Below, one piece after another: positions 26,753-33,557 of a stretch of 33,557 nt of DNA. This DNA comes from Clostridiales bacterium. Its GTDB lineage: Bacteria > Bacillota > Clostridia > Oscillospirales > Oscillospiraceae. The position numbers and the translations under genes are program-made. Within the stretch, counting starts at the first letter, position 1. Each line of letters begins with the position of its first letter. Where the stretch lies: contig JAJPXR010000220.1 of the NCBI GenBank assembly GCA_021205375.1, forward strand, positions 5,589 to 39,145, written 5' to 3'. The notes beneath the pieces were generated by a model. It was not told the origin of the DNA and did no database searches. It saw nothing but the letters and a program-made list of their open reading frames with translations.

Positions 26753-27754
26753 CTATGCCGACACGCGGACCCGGGGATCGACCAGGCCATACACAATGTC
26801 GGTCAGCAGATTGCAGGCCAGCGTCAAAACCGCCAGGAAACACATATAGAACATGCTGAAGGGAATATCACCGGCCACCATCGCCTGATAGGAGGTGTAG
26901 CCAATGCCTGGGATGGAAAACAGCGTCTCGGTGATCAGCGCGCCGGAGAACAGGCCGGGTAGGGAGCCGCCGATAATGGTCACCAGGGGGATCATGGTGT
27001 TCCGGAAGGCGTGCTTGTAGATGACCTTCCCCTCAGGCAGACCCTTGGCCCGGGCCGTGCGGATGTAGTCGGCACTCAGGACCTCCAGCATATTGGTGCG
27101 GGTATAACGCATCAGGGAGCCGATGGAGATAATGACCAGCGTTGCGATGGGCAGCACCAGATGATAGGCCATATCGCAGAACTGCCCCCAGGGACCCAAC
27201 TGGGCAAAGTTGCGGCCCACCAGACCGGTCAGGTCAAACCAGCCCAGCTTGACAGAGAACACCAGCTTGAGCAGCGCCGCAAAGAAAAACGTGGGCAGGG
27301 ACATACCGATCAGGGCGATGGTGGTGATGGCGTAATCCACCCGGGAATACTGCCGGACGGCGGCGATGACGCCCAGCGGGATGGCAATGACCAGCTCCAG
27401 CAGGAAGGAGATACCGGCCATAACCACGGAGACGCCGATGACCTCGGCAAACTTCTCGGTGACGGGGACAGTGAACTTCCAACTGTCGCCAAACTGGCCC
27501 CGGATCGCCTGGCTGCACCAGCTCAGGAAGCCGGGGATGATCCCCTTGTCCAGACCGTACTGGGCGTTGAGCTGCTCCAGCCACTCTTCGTAGCTCTTGG
27601 AGCCGGGGGCGGTGGCCCGCTGCTGCGCCATGGACTGCACATAGGAGGTGGGCAGGCAGCGCATCATCGCGTAAATGATGAAGGCCACCAGAAACAGGAT
27701 CACAACAGACAACAGGATCCGTTTGATGATGTATTTGGACATACTTTGCTGCAT
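26753..27754 (-). CDS. oppB: Oligopeptide ABC transporter permease OppB
   Basis: The 333-residue permease begins with a basic stretch and TM1 (YIIKRILLSVVILFLVAFII). It carries the EAA loop (RTARAKGLPEGKVIYKHAFRN) and ends with LVDPRVRVSA as OppB/DppB proteins do. It forms the channel with OppC. GGGG-rich ribosome site at good distance before the ATG at 27754. It stops with TAG at its natural family end, showing that TAG is a working stop codon here. It is separated from oppA by 265 bases that hold a terminator and hairpins. Confidence 0.92.
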   Translation of the reverse strand: MQQSMSKYIIKRILLSVVILFLVAFIIYAMMRCLPTSYVQSMAQQRATAPGSKSYEEWLEQLNAQYGLDKGIIPGFLSWCSQAIRGQFGDSWKFTVPVTEKFAEVIGVSVVMAGISFLLELVIAIPLGVIAAVRQYSRVDYAITTIALIGMSLPTFFFAALLKLVFSVKLGWFDLTGLVGRNFAQLGPWGQFCDMAYHLVLPIATLVIISIGSLMRYTRTNMLEVLSADYIRTARAKGLPEGKVIYKHAFRNTMIPLVTIIGGSLPGLFSGALITETLFSIPGIGYTSYQAMVAGDIPFSMFYMCFLAVLTLACNLLTDIVYGLVDPRVRVSA

Positions 27755-27828
27755 AAACGTTTTCCCCTTTCCTTTCTATTTTTCGCGGACCGGGGATGTC
27801 CGCAGGCGTTGTATCGCCTTGTTACGCT

Positions 27829-27892
27829 AAAAAAATCTACAAACGCAAGGGAGTCGTTCCAAGGCGCTGGAGCGGCTCCTTTGCGCTTGTAG
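27829..27892 (-). terminator. Strong intrinsic terminator between oppA and oppB
   Basis: A 17-bp stem (27876-27892 with 27837-27853) with one G-T wobble and one A-C mismatch is followed on the minus strand by seven T residues (27829-27835). It lies between oppA and oppB in the direction of transcription. It must therefore leak, be antiterminated, or act as an attenuator for the oppBCDF genes. Two further small hairpins lie before oppB (near 27784-27802 and 27805-27818). Confidence 0.85.
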
Positions 27893-27903
27893 TCCGCACG
27901 TTT

Positions 27904-27933
27904 GTTATATCATTTGTCATATAAAATGAACAA
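27904..27933 (-). promoter_or_regulatory. Candidate internal promoter before oppB
   Basis: On the minus strand TTGTTC (27928-27933) and TATAAC (27904-27909) are 18 bases apart within an AT-rich patch. Transcription would start just before the terminator hairpin at 27892, making that hairpin part of the oppB leader. Confidence 0.45.
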
Positions 27934-27939
27934 TGGCGA

Positions 27940-27991
27940 CCGGGCCGGAGCCCGGCCGCCCACGTCTCCCGGCCTATTCAGGGGCCGGGAG
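27940..27991 (-). other. Two GC-rich hairpins after the oppA stop
   Basis: CTCCCGGCC/GGCCGGGAG (27966-27991, loop of eight) and CCGGGC/GCCCGG (near 27940-27956) lie just beyond the oppA stop. Neither has a T-run, so they may protect the 3' end of the oppA message rather than stop transcription. Confidence 0.5.
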
Positions 27992-28019
27992 AAATCGCTT
28001 GTCAAACAGGGTCAGTCGC

Positions 28020-30287
28020 TCAGTTCATCTCGATGAGCTCGACCTCAGACATCCAGCTCCAGTAAGGCGTCATATCAGACGTGACGGTGTCGGTGTTGAC
28101 CCGCTCGGTGGAGACCAGGTAGTTTTCGCTGCGCTGGTAGACGGGGATCTCAACGCCCCAATCCAGGATGATCTCCATGGCGCTCTTGTACAGCGTCTTG
28201 CGGAAGGTCTGGTCGGTGGACTGGCGGGCGGTCATGATCAGCTCGTCCAGGTCTGCATCGTTGATGGCGTAGTAGTTGGTGGAACCCGCGCTGTGATAGA
28301 GCTGATACATGTCGGGGTCGGTGGAAGCCTGCCATGCGGCGACCCACATATCGGCCTCGCCGGACTGGTAAGCGGCGTACAGCTCAGAAGCGTCGGCGTG
28401 GTCGTTGATGGTCAGGGTGATACCGATGGTGGCCAGAGCGTCAGCGGCGTTGCTCAGCAGCAGGAAGGAGGGGTGGTCACCGGTGCCGGAACCGCCGATG
28501 TGGACGGTGTAGGTCAGGGAAGCACCCTCAGGAGCGGCGGTGACAACGCCGTCCTCCACGGTGTAACCGGCGGCGGCGAAGTAGCCCAGAGCGGCGTCCA
28601 GAGCGGCGGCATACTTGTCGTCCACGCTCATGTCATCGGTATAGATGCTGTTGCCGTCCACGTCCACGGAATAGGCCACCTGATAGCCGTCGTCCGTGAC
28701 CTGGGGGGCTGCCCAGCTTGTGCTGGAAATGGGATAGTTGATGACGGAAGCGGTCTCGCCGTAGTAGGAGTCGATGGACTCGTCACGGTAGACGGAGAAA
28801 ACAGTGGCGAACGCCTTGCGCAGCGCCTTGGAAGCATCGGAAGAGGCGTCGTCGCCCACCTTCACGTTGTCCGCGCAGATACCGATGTAGCCATAGCCGC
28901 GGAAATCGTACAGATAAGTGGTGATGACATCACCGACCAGCTCGCCGTTGGAGTTGTAGGTGGTGATCTCGTCTGCCCGCTCAGCAGAATAGGCGGGGTC
29001 GGCGATGTCCACAGTGCCGGTGACGATGCCGGAGATCTTGTCGTCCTCAGAGGTGATCTCCATGAAGTTCAGATACTGGGTAGCAGGCTCGCCCTTGAAG
29101 TAATAGGGGTTGGCCTCCATGTAGACCACGCCGTTGGAATACTCGTTGAAGATGTAGGGACCGGCGCCCATGGGAGCGGGGGTCTTATCCTTGATGCTGC
29201 TCAGGTCGCCCTTGGTGAAGCCGAAGGAGTGGCCGTCGTAGTCATACAGGCTCTCGTCCCCGTAGTAAGCCAGCGGGGTGATGGGCAGGGACAACTGATA
29301 GATGAAGGTGGCGTCCAGCTCGGTGGTGATAACGTCCATGCTGTAGTCGCCGGTGCGGACGATGCCGGAAACGTAGTCGGCGGACTCGCCGGTCTCGATG
29401 CCGATGGAGTAGGCGTCATAGTCCTCCATCAGGTCGAACAGGGAGGTGTAAGCAGCCTCAGTGTCGGACAGAGTGGCGTAGTCGCCTGCATAGCTCTCCA
29501 CCAGCAGGTTCCAGAAGTCCTCGGCGGTGGCGTCCGCAGCCAGGCCCTCAAAGCCCCAAGCGGCGGCGGCTGTGGCAACGTCGCCCTCCTCAGCAACGCC
29601 TGCGTCCACGCAGTAGTCCACGATCTCCTGGGCGAAGGCGGTGCCTGCCTGGGTCAGGTCGGCCCAGAAAGCGGTCTGGGTCTCTTCATCCCAATAGGTG
29701 AAGTCGGTGTTGTCCTGACCGGCTGCGGCCAGCAGGTCGAACAGGGTGCTCATGCCGCTGCGGTAGGCGTCCAGGCCCTCGATGGGGCAGGAATACAGCG
29801 TGGTGGAGCCGTCATAGGTGGGATCCAGGAACACATACATGGCGAAGATCACGTCGTCGATGTCGGCATAGGTGCCGTCGGAGAACTGGATGTCGTCCCG
29901 CATGGTCACGCTGTAGGTGACGGTGCCGTCGTCGTTCTCGGTGACAACGATGTCAGAGGTGCCATAGTAAGTGTAGTCGGTGCCGTTGTAGGAGAGATTA
30001 TAGCCCTCGATGCCGCTGAGGACAGGCTCGCCCACGCGGTCGGTGTACATCAGGAACGCCTGGGTCATCTCCTCCACGTTGACGTCGTCCACGCTGGCGG
30101 CGAAGAACGGAGAGAACTTCTGTTCCAGACCGGTCACGCTGGCCACCAGAGTGTCGCTGTCCTCCTCGGTGGTGGCGGCACTGCTGTCGGTGGATGTGTC
30201 AGCGCTGCTGCTGCCGCCGCAGGCGGCCAGGGACAGGACCATCGCCAGCGCCAGGATCAGCGCAAGCAGTTTCTTGGCTTGTTTCAT
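28020..30287 (-). CDS. oppA: Oligopeptide ABC transporter substrate-binding lipoprotein OppA
   Basis: The 755-residue SBP_bac_5-type protein starts at the ATG at 30287 with AGGAGGAAGC in front; the frame extends 44 codons upstream without a site. A lipoprotein signal peptide has the lipobox LAAC with C23, followed by a Gly/Ser/Thr linker ([13 protein letters not shown]). The body has the family motifs ([16 protein letters not shown] early, [23 protein letters not shown] late). It should bind peptides outside the cell and deliver them to OppBC. It is about 200 residues longer than a typical OppA, mainly in an acidic middle region, which parallels the enlarged OppC. It is the first gene of the operon with its own consensus promoter and structured leader. 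Confidence 0.92.
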   Translation of the reverse strand: MKQAKKLLALILALAMVLSLAACGGSSSADTSTDSSAATTEEDSDTLVASVTGLEQKFSPFFAASVDDVNVEEMTQAFLMYTDRVGEPVLSGIEGYNLSYNGTDYTYYGTSDIVVTENDDGTVTYSVTMRDDIQFSDGTYADIDDVIFAMYVFLDPTYDGSTTLYSCPIEGLDAYRSGMSTLFDLLAAAGQDNTDFTYWDEETQTAFWADLTQAGTAFAQEIVDYCVDAGVAEEGDVATAAAAWGFEGLAADATAEDFWNLLVESYAGDYATLSDTEAAYTSLFDLMEDYDAYSIGIETGESADYVSGIVRTGDYSMDVITTELDATFIYQLSLPITPLAYYGDESLYDYDGHSFGFTKGDLSSIKDKTPAPMGAGPYIFNEYSNGVVYMEANPYYFKGEPATQYLNFMEITSEDDKISGIVTGTVDIADPAYSAERADEITTYNSNGELVGDVITTYLYDFRGYGYIGICADNVKVGDDASSDASKALRKAFATVFSVYRDESIDSYYGETASVINYPISSTSWAAPQVTDDGYQVAYSVDVDGNSIYTDDMSVDDKYAAALDAALGYFAAAGYTVEDGVVTAAPEGASLTYTVHIGGSGTGDHPSFLLLSNAADALATIGITLTINDHADASELYAAYQSGEADMWVAAWQASTDPDMYQLYHSAGSTNYYAINDADLDELIMTARQSTDQTFRKTLYKSAMEIILDWGVEIPVYQRSENYLVSTERVNTDTVTSDMTPYWSWMSEVELIEMN

Positions 30288-30335
30288 TTTGCTTCCTCCT
30301 TGTTTTTTCCCAGTCTCCGCCACCGAAAGGACATT

Positions 30336-30380
30336 CTCTGTTCCGTGTGCAACACGGAACAGAGCGGGAGCGCTCCCGCT
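30336..30380 (-). promoter_or_regulatory. Two perfect hairpins in the oppA leader
   Basis: A perfect 13-bp stem with a three-base loop (30336-30348 with 30352-30364) adjoins an 18-base perfect palindrome (30363-30380). A third, weaker CGCC/GGCG-GGCC structure lies at about 30381-30408. No T-run follows, so this is not a plain terminator. It may be a regulatory or stabilising leader; no known riboswitch was recognised. Confidence 0.6.
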
Positions 30381-30422
30381 CGCCTTGCGGCCAGTTCTCC
30401 GGCCGGCGATACTGTTCATTTT

Positions 30423-30451
30423 ATAATAGTCTTTTTATGATAGCTTGTCAA
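30423..30451 (-). promoter_or_regulatory. Consensus SigA promoter of the opp operon
   Basis: On the minus strand a perfect TTGACA (30446-30451) and TATTAT (30423-30428) are 17 bases apart in AT-rich surroundings. It lies in the short gap after the preceding membrane protein gene and gives a leader of about 130 bases to oppA. Confidence 0.85.
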
Positions 30452-30490
30452 TTTCATAATTCAAAATTTTCGGATGTTCCAAAAACTTTC

Positions 30491-31033
30491 TTAAATTTCC
30501 CCAATTTTCTCCCATCGCATGTTTGAAAGCGCCCTTCTCGCGGTGAGAATGCCTGAAAATGCCAGGATTTCCAGGCAGAGCAGCCCCAAAACAGGAAGCA
30601 ACGCTTCGCCGCCGCCCGCGAGGAACACATCCAGCAGCTCCCCCAGGACGGTCAGGGCGGTCCCGACGGCGGCGACAATCGCCCGCCGGGGAATGCTGCC
30701 CACCGTCTCCTCATAGACATAGGCCCGGAGGGGGTCGCCGCCTGTGACCAGGCGGCCAATGCCCCAGCCCATGCTGACAGAGGCCACCATCTGGACCACA
30801 TAGGGGAGGATGACGTAGGCGCGCTGCTGCATCCCGGTGCCGGGGATGCAGCCCGCGGCGACAGTGGCGGCGAAGGACGCCGCCCAGAGAACGGCCAGCC
30901 CCGCCATGGCCCGGCGGCGGCTTTTGCCCCCGTCCTGATAAGCGTAATGGTCCCCGGTGTAGACATACTCTCCGCTGGCGGTCCGGTGGAACTCGTCCGT
31001 ATGGGCGTTGACGCCCCACTTGCGCCCCGCCAT
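30491..31033 (-). CDS. Integral membrane protein of unknown function, coupled to the M3 peptidase
   Basis: The 180-residue protein has a soluble polar N-terminus (about 40 residues, with repeated Tyr and His) and four membrane segments. Its ATG shares one base with the peptidase stop (TGATG), so the two are translated together. I do not recognise the family. No catalytic motif is visible. No terminator separates it from the opp promoter, so some transcription may run on into opp. Confidence 0.75.
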   Translation of the reverse strand: MAGRKWGVNAHTDEFHRTASGEYVYTGDHYAYQDGGKSRRRAMAGLAVLWAASFAATVAAGCIPGTGMQQRAYVILPYVVQMVASVSMGWGIGRLVTGGDPLRAYVYEETVGSIPRRAIVAAVGTALTVLGELLDVFLAGGGEALLPVLGLLCLEILAFSGILTARRALSNMRWEKIGEI

Positions 31034-32736
31034 CAGGCAATGCCCGTCAGGTCAAAGTTCGCCAGCCATTCCCTTGCGGCCTGACAAACCTCCCGGAGGC
31101 AGCTCTCCTCAAAGGGACTCTTCAATCCGGCGTTTTTCAGCAGGTCAGTGAAGGTGGCGGAACCGCCCTGGCTGGTGTAGGCCATATAGTGCTGCCAGGC
31201 GTCGGGCAAATTCTTTTGGATCATGGCCCAAAACTCCAGAGAGACCGTCTGGGCCAGGCAGTAGTCGATGTAGTAGAAGGGAGACGAGTAGATGTGATGC
31301 TTCAACTGCCAGTGCTCTCCCTCGCTGTAGAAGGGGATCTCGCCGTCCAGCCGCATCCAGGGCATATAGGTCCCCATCAGCTCCTTCCAGACCCCGTGGC
31401 GCTGGGCGGGCGTCAGGTCGGGCTGCTCGTAGACGATGTGCTGGAAGTGGTCCACCATCGTCCCATAGGGGATGAAGGTCAGCGCGCCGGACAGGTGGCT
31501 GTAATAGAACTTCCGGGTGTCCTCCCCAAAGAAGCCCTCGGCCCAGGGCCAGGCGAAGAACTCCATAGACATGGAGTGGACCTCGCAGGCCTCCATGCTG
31601 GGCCAGCGGGAGGACAGGGGGACCCGCTTCCGGTTGAGGTACTCGGCAAAGGCGTGGCCCGCCTCGTGAGTGACCACCTCCACATCTCCCTGGGTGCCGT
31701 TGAAGTTGGCGAAGATGAAGGGGACCTCATAGTCCGGCAGGCTGGTGCAGTAGCCGCCGCCGGCCTTGCCCTCGGTGCTGAGCACATCCAGCAGTTCGCC
31801 GTCCAACATGACGCGGAAAAATTCGCTGGTTTCCGGGCTTAATTCATCGTAAAACTTCTTCCCCTGGGCCAGGATGTCCTCCGCCGACCCCTGGGGCCGG
31901 GGATTGCCGGAGCGGAACTCCAGGGCGTTGTCCGCAAAGCTCATGGGGTATTCCTTCCCCAGCCGTTTGGCCTGCTCCCGATAGATGCTGTCCGCCACAG
32001 GGACCAGATACTTCACCACGGCGGCCCGGAACTGCTCCACGTCCTCCTTGGTGTAGCAGTTGCGGCCCATGCGGTAGTAACCCAGGGTGGTATACCCCTC
32101 GTACCCCAGCTTTTTGCCCATCGTGTCCCGCAGGTGGACCAACTGGTCATAGATGCTGTCCATGCGGTCCTGGTGGTCCTTGTACCACTGGCCCTCCGCT
32201 TTCCACGCGGCCAGACGGCGCTCGTCGTCCGGGTCGCTCTTGAAGGGGGTCATCTGGCTCAGGGTGTACACCCCGCCCTCAAAGGGGACTTGGGCGGAGG
32301 CCAGCAGCTTCTCGTATTCCTGGGTCAGGTCGTTCTCCTGCTGGAGTTCGGGGACGATCTCCGGTGAAAAGGCTTTCAGCTCCAGCTCCGCGTTGGTGAA
32401 CATCAGCTCGCCGTACTCCCTGGCAAAGTCGGCCCGGAAGGGGCTGGCCAGCAGCGCCAGCGTCCACTCCTGGCTGACCGCCTGGAGTTCCGGCGTAGCG
32501 GCGTTCCAGAATTTAGATTCTTCGTCGTAGAACCCATCCCGCGTGTCGATGGAATGGCGGATGCTGGCCAGCGTCGCCTGGGTGTTGATGTGTTTTTCCA
32601 GTTCCTGTTCCTCCAGGAACACCTGTCGGGCTGTCTCGTAGTCCGCCGCGCTTTGCAGCCGCTCGGTCAGAGCGGTCTGCTGGTTTTTCAGCGCCTCCAG
32701 GTCCGGGCGCTCGTACTTCATCTCAGAAAATTTCAA
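31033..32736 (-). CDS. pepF: M3-family oligoendopeptidase (PepF-like)
   Basis: The 567-residue cytosolic zinc peptidase has the HEAGH (HExxH) zinc site in VVTHEAGHAFAEYL and a downstream glutamate region (SMEACEVHSMSMEF) as in M3 enzymes. It should cut short peptides, for example those brought in by the neighbouring opp importer. The start is set at TTG 32736: GGAGG lies eight bases before it, and the resulting MKFSEMKYERPD matches the usual beginning of clostridial M3 oligoendopeptidases. A GTG five codons upstream would overlap that site. It is the first gene of a two-gene operon with the membrane protein. Confidence 0.9.
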   Translation of the reverse strand: MKFSEMKYERPDLEALKNQQTALTERLQSAADYETARQVFLEEQELEKHINTQATLASIRHSIDTRDGFYDEESKFWNAATPELQAVSQEWTLALLASPFRADFAREYGELMFTNAELELKAFSPEIVPELQQENDLTQEYEKLLASAQVPFEGGVYTLSQMTPFKSDPDDERRLAAWKAEGQWYKDHQDRMDSIYDQLVHLRDTMGKKLGYEGYTTLGYYRMGRNCYTKEDVEQFRAAVVKYLVPVADSIYREQAKRLGKEYPMSFADNALEFRSGNPRPQGSAEDILAQGKKFYDELSPETSEFFRVMLDGELLDVLSTEGKAGGGYCTSLPDYEVPFIFANFNGTQGDVEVVTHEAGHAFAEYLNRKRVPLSSRWPSMEACEVHSMSMEFFAWPWAEGFFGEDTRKFYYSHLSGALTFIPYGTMVDHFQHIVYEQPDLTPAQRHGVWKELMGTYMPWMRLDGEIPFYSEGEHWQLKHHIYSSPFYYIDYCLAQTVSLEFWAMIQKNLPDAWQHYMAYTSQGGSATFTDLLKNAGLKSPFEESCLREVCQAAREWLANFDLTGIA

Positions 32737-32797
32737 GTTGCGTTCCTCCACAGTATTCTGCCGCCGCGCCGACGGCGTATTGCGAATGATAAAGGGA

Positions 32798-32826
32798 ATT
32801 ATACTTCACTTCCCGACATTTTGCAA
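32798..32826 (-). promoter_or_regulatory. SigA-type promoter of the peptidase operon
   Basis: On the minus strand TTGCAA (32821-32826) and a perfect TATAAT (32798-32803) are 17 bases apart, about 65 bases upstream of the peptidase start. Confidence 0.75.
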
Positions 32827-32910
32827 CCCCTTGGGGTCTCCGCTGAAGCCTCCCCGCTGGGAATTTCCTTCGGTCACAACAGAAGCGGGTTCGGTGGAGA
32901 CAGGCAGGGA

Positions 32911-32936
32911 GGCACGAAGTGCCGCTTGACGGCAAA
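32911..32936 (+). repeat. Dispersed short repeat, copy B
   Basis: The core at 32916-32936 matches 22339-22359 except for one C/T. Here the core also forms GGCAC-GAA-GTGCC (32911-32923), or alternatively TGCCG-CTTGA-CGGCA. It lies in the intergenic region between the peptidase and the response regulator, which otherwise holds only promoters. Confidence 0.55.
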
Positions 32937-32969
32937 TGTCGATTTTCTCCGGGAAGTTGGCAAAAGCTA

Positions 32970-32999
32970 TTCCCAATCGCGCACATAATATGATATACT
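32970..32999 (+). promoter_or_regulatory. Candidate extended -10 promoter of the response regulator
   Basis: TGA-TATACT forms an extended -10 (box 32994-32999). TTCCCA at 32970-32975 is a weak -35 at 18 bases. The start codon of the regulator lies about 50 bases downstream. Confidence 0.5.
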
Positions 33000-33047
33000 A
33001 TTAAAAATCGTGTTTTCGGCAGAAAAAAACAGAAAGGACCGGGCGCT

Positions 33048-33557
33048 ATGAGTCAATATTCAATTTTGCTTGTGGACGATGAGGAAGATGTGCTCCGGGT
33101 CATTTTGCGCAAATTGGACTGGGAGAACCTAGGCTTTTCTATCGTTGGCTATGCAAAAAATGGAAGGGAAGCGCTAGAGCTGGCAGAGGATCTGCAGCCC
33201 GATGTGGTGATGACTGACATCAAAATGCCCTACATGGACGGGCTGGAGATGGGCCGCCGAATAAAGGAGATCTGTCCCCAGGTCAAAATCGTCATTTTTT
33301 CCGGTTTTGACCGGTTCGAGTATGCCCAGGAGGCCATCAAGCTGGAGGTGGAGGAGTATATTCTCAAGCCCATCGACGCCGACAAGCTGCGCAGCGTGTT
33401 CCTGCGCCTGCGGGAAAAACTGGACCGGGAGCGGGCCGAAAAAAGGGACATTGACAAGCTGCACCAGTACTATATGGAAAGCCTGCCGGTGCTACAGGAA
33501 AATTTTTGGTTCTATAATAAATGTTGGGGTCAGGTAAAGCACCTGGCCCCAAATTCA
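33048..33557 (+). CDS. YesN/AraC-type response regulator, N-terminal part, interrupted near the window end
   Basis: The frame opens at ATG 33048 (AGAAAGGACC upstream) and runs off the window. A complete receiver domain is seen: D10-D11 acidic pocket, D57 in VVMTDIKMP as phosphate acceptor, and EYILKPID with the conserved lysine. It is followed by a charged helix and LHQYYMESLPVLQENF, the usual linker start in two-component regulators that continue into an AraC-type DNA-binding domain. After ENF (about 33507) the sequence stops resembling the family and matches an element edge, so the DNA-binding half is missing from this sequence. Its target and sensor kinase are not in the window. Confidence 0.8.
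   Translation, partial: MSQYSILLVDDEEDVLRVILRKLDWENLGFSIVGYAKNGREALELAEDLQPDVVMTDIKMPYMDGLEMGRRIKEICPQVKIVIFSGFDRFEYAQEAIKLEVEEYILKPIDADKLRSVFLRLREKLDRERAEKRDIDKLHQYYMESLPVLQENFWFYNKCWGQVKHLAPNS
33508..33557. mobile_element. Possible insertion-sequence end at the contig edge
   Basis: From 33508 the sequence (GGTTCTATAATAAATGTTGG...) departs from the regulator family. It has the look of an ISL3-type terminal repeat following an AT-rich AAAATTTTT target. A hairpin GGGGTCAGGT/ACCTGGCCCC (33525-33551 region) follows. Contigs often break at multi-copy elements. No transposase is visible, so this is tentative. Confidence 0.4.

Noticed and set aside
27933-30440. Long plus-strand frame (835 codons) opposite oppA
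   Set aside because: OppA on minus has a lipoprotein signal, ribosome site, promoter and family motifs. The plus frame is Gly/Val-rich low-complexity and has no domain.

Overview
The window looks like chromosomal DNA of an anaerobic gut Firmicute, probably Oscillospiraceae-like (Clostridia). This is inferred from the GC-rich but Gram-positive-style genes, strong AGGAGG ribosome sites, SigA-type TTGACA/TATAAT promoters, a lipoprotein oligopeptide-binding protein and a YesN-type response regulator. I cannot name a species. The first ~115 bases are C-rich low-complexity sequence, and the last ~50 bases look like the edge of an insertion element, so this is probably a whole contig with damaged or repeat-limited ends.

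Layout. (1) 120-7040, an accessory region with conflict or defence flavour: a zinc-ribbon/TIR/NACHT/TPR NLR-like gene (252-4352, cut by an in-frame TAG) faces, across a shared terminator, a minus-strand two-gene operon. That operon encodes a membrane/TrkA-like/RyR-domain protein and a small PGDYG-like protein. (2) 7130-18151, a minus-strand surface-glycan operon with a consensus promoter. It encodes an aminotransferase, an initiating sugar-phosphate transferase, three consecutive ATP-grasp ligases, a sugar epimerase/dehydratase, a GT2 glycosyltransferase, a Wzy-like polymerase (also cut by an in-frame TAG) and a Wzx flippase. (3) 18345-22420, a plus-strand heterodimeric ABC exporter behind a duplicated promoter/operator block. 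(4) 22485-30451, a minus-strand oligopeptide ABC importer (oppABCDF plus a small membrane protein), with a structured leader and an internal terminator between oppA and oppB. (5) 30491-32826, an M3 oligoendopeptidase and a membrane protein. (6) 33048-end, the start of a response regulator.

How the genes fit together. The opp importer and the M3 peptidase form a plausible peptide uptake and breakdown unit. The glycan operon appears to make an amino-sugar glycan that could carry amino-acid or peptide-like decorations added by the ATP-grasp enzymes. The TIR-NACHT-TPR protein and the RyR operon are the best candidates for an undescribed immune or nucleotide-signalling system. Their joint action is a hypothesis only.

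Two unrelated accessory genes (NLR and wzy) each carry a single in-frame amber codon with coding sequence continuing in the same frame. TAG also serves as the normal stop of oppB, so genetic-code reassignment is unlikely. Nonsense mutation, base error or tRNA suppression remain possible. No tRNA, rRNA or CRISPR array was seen.
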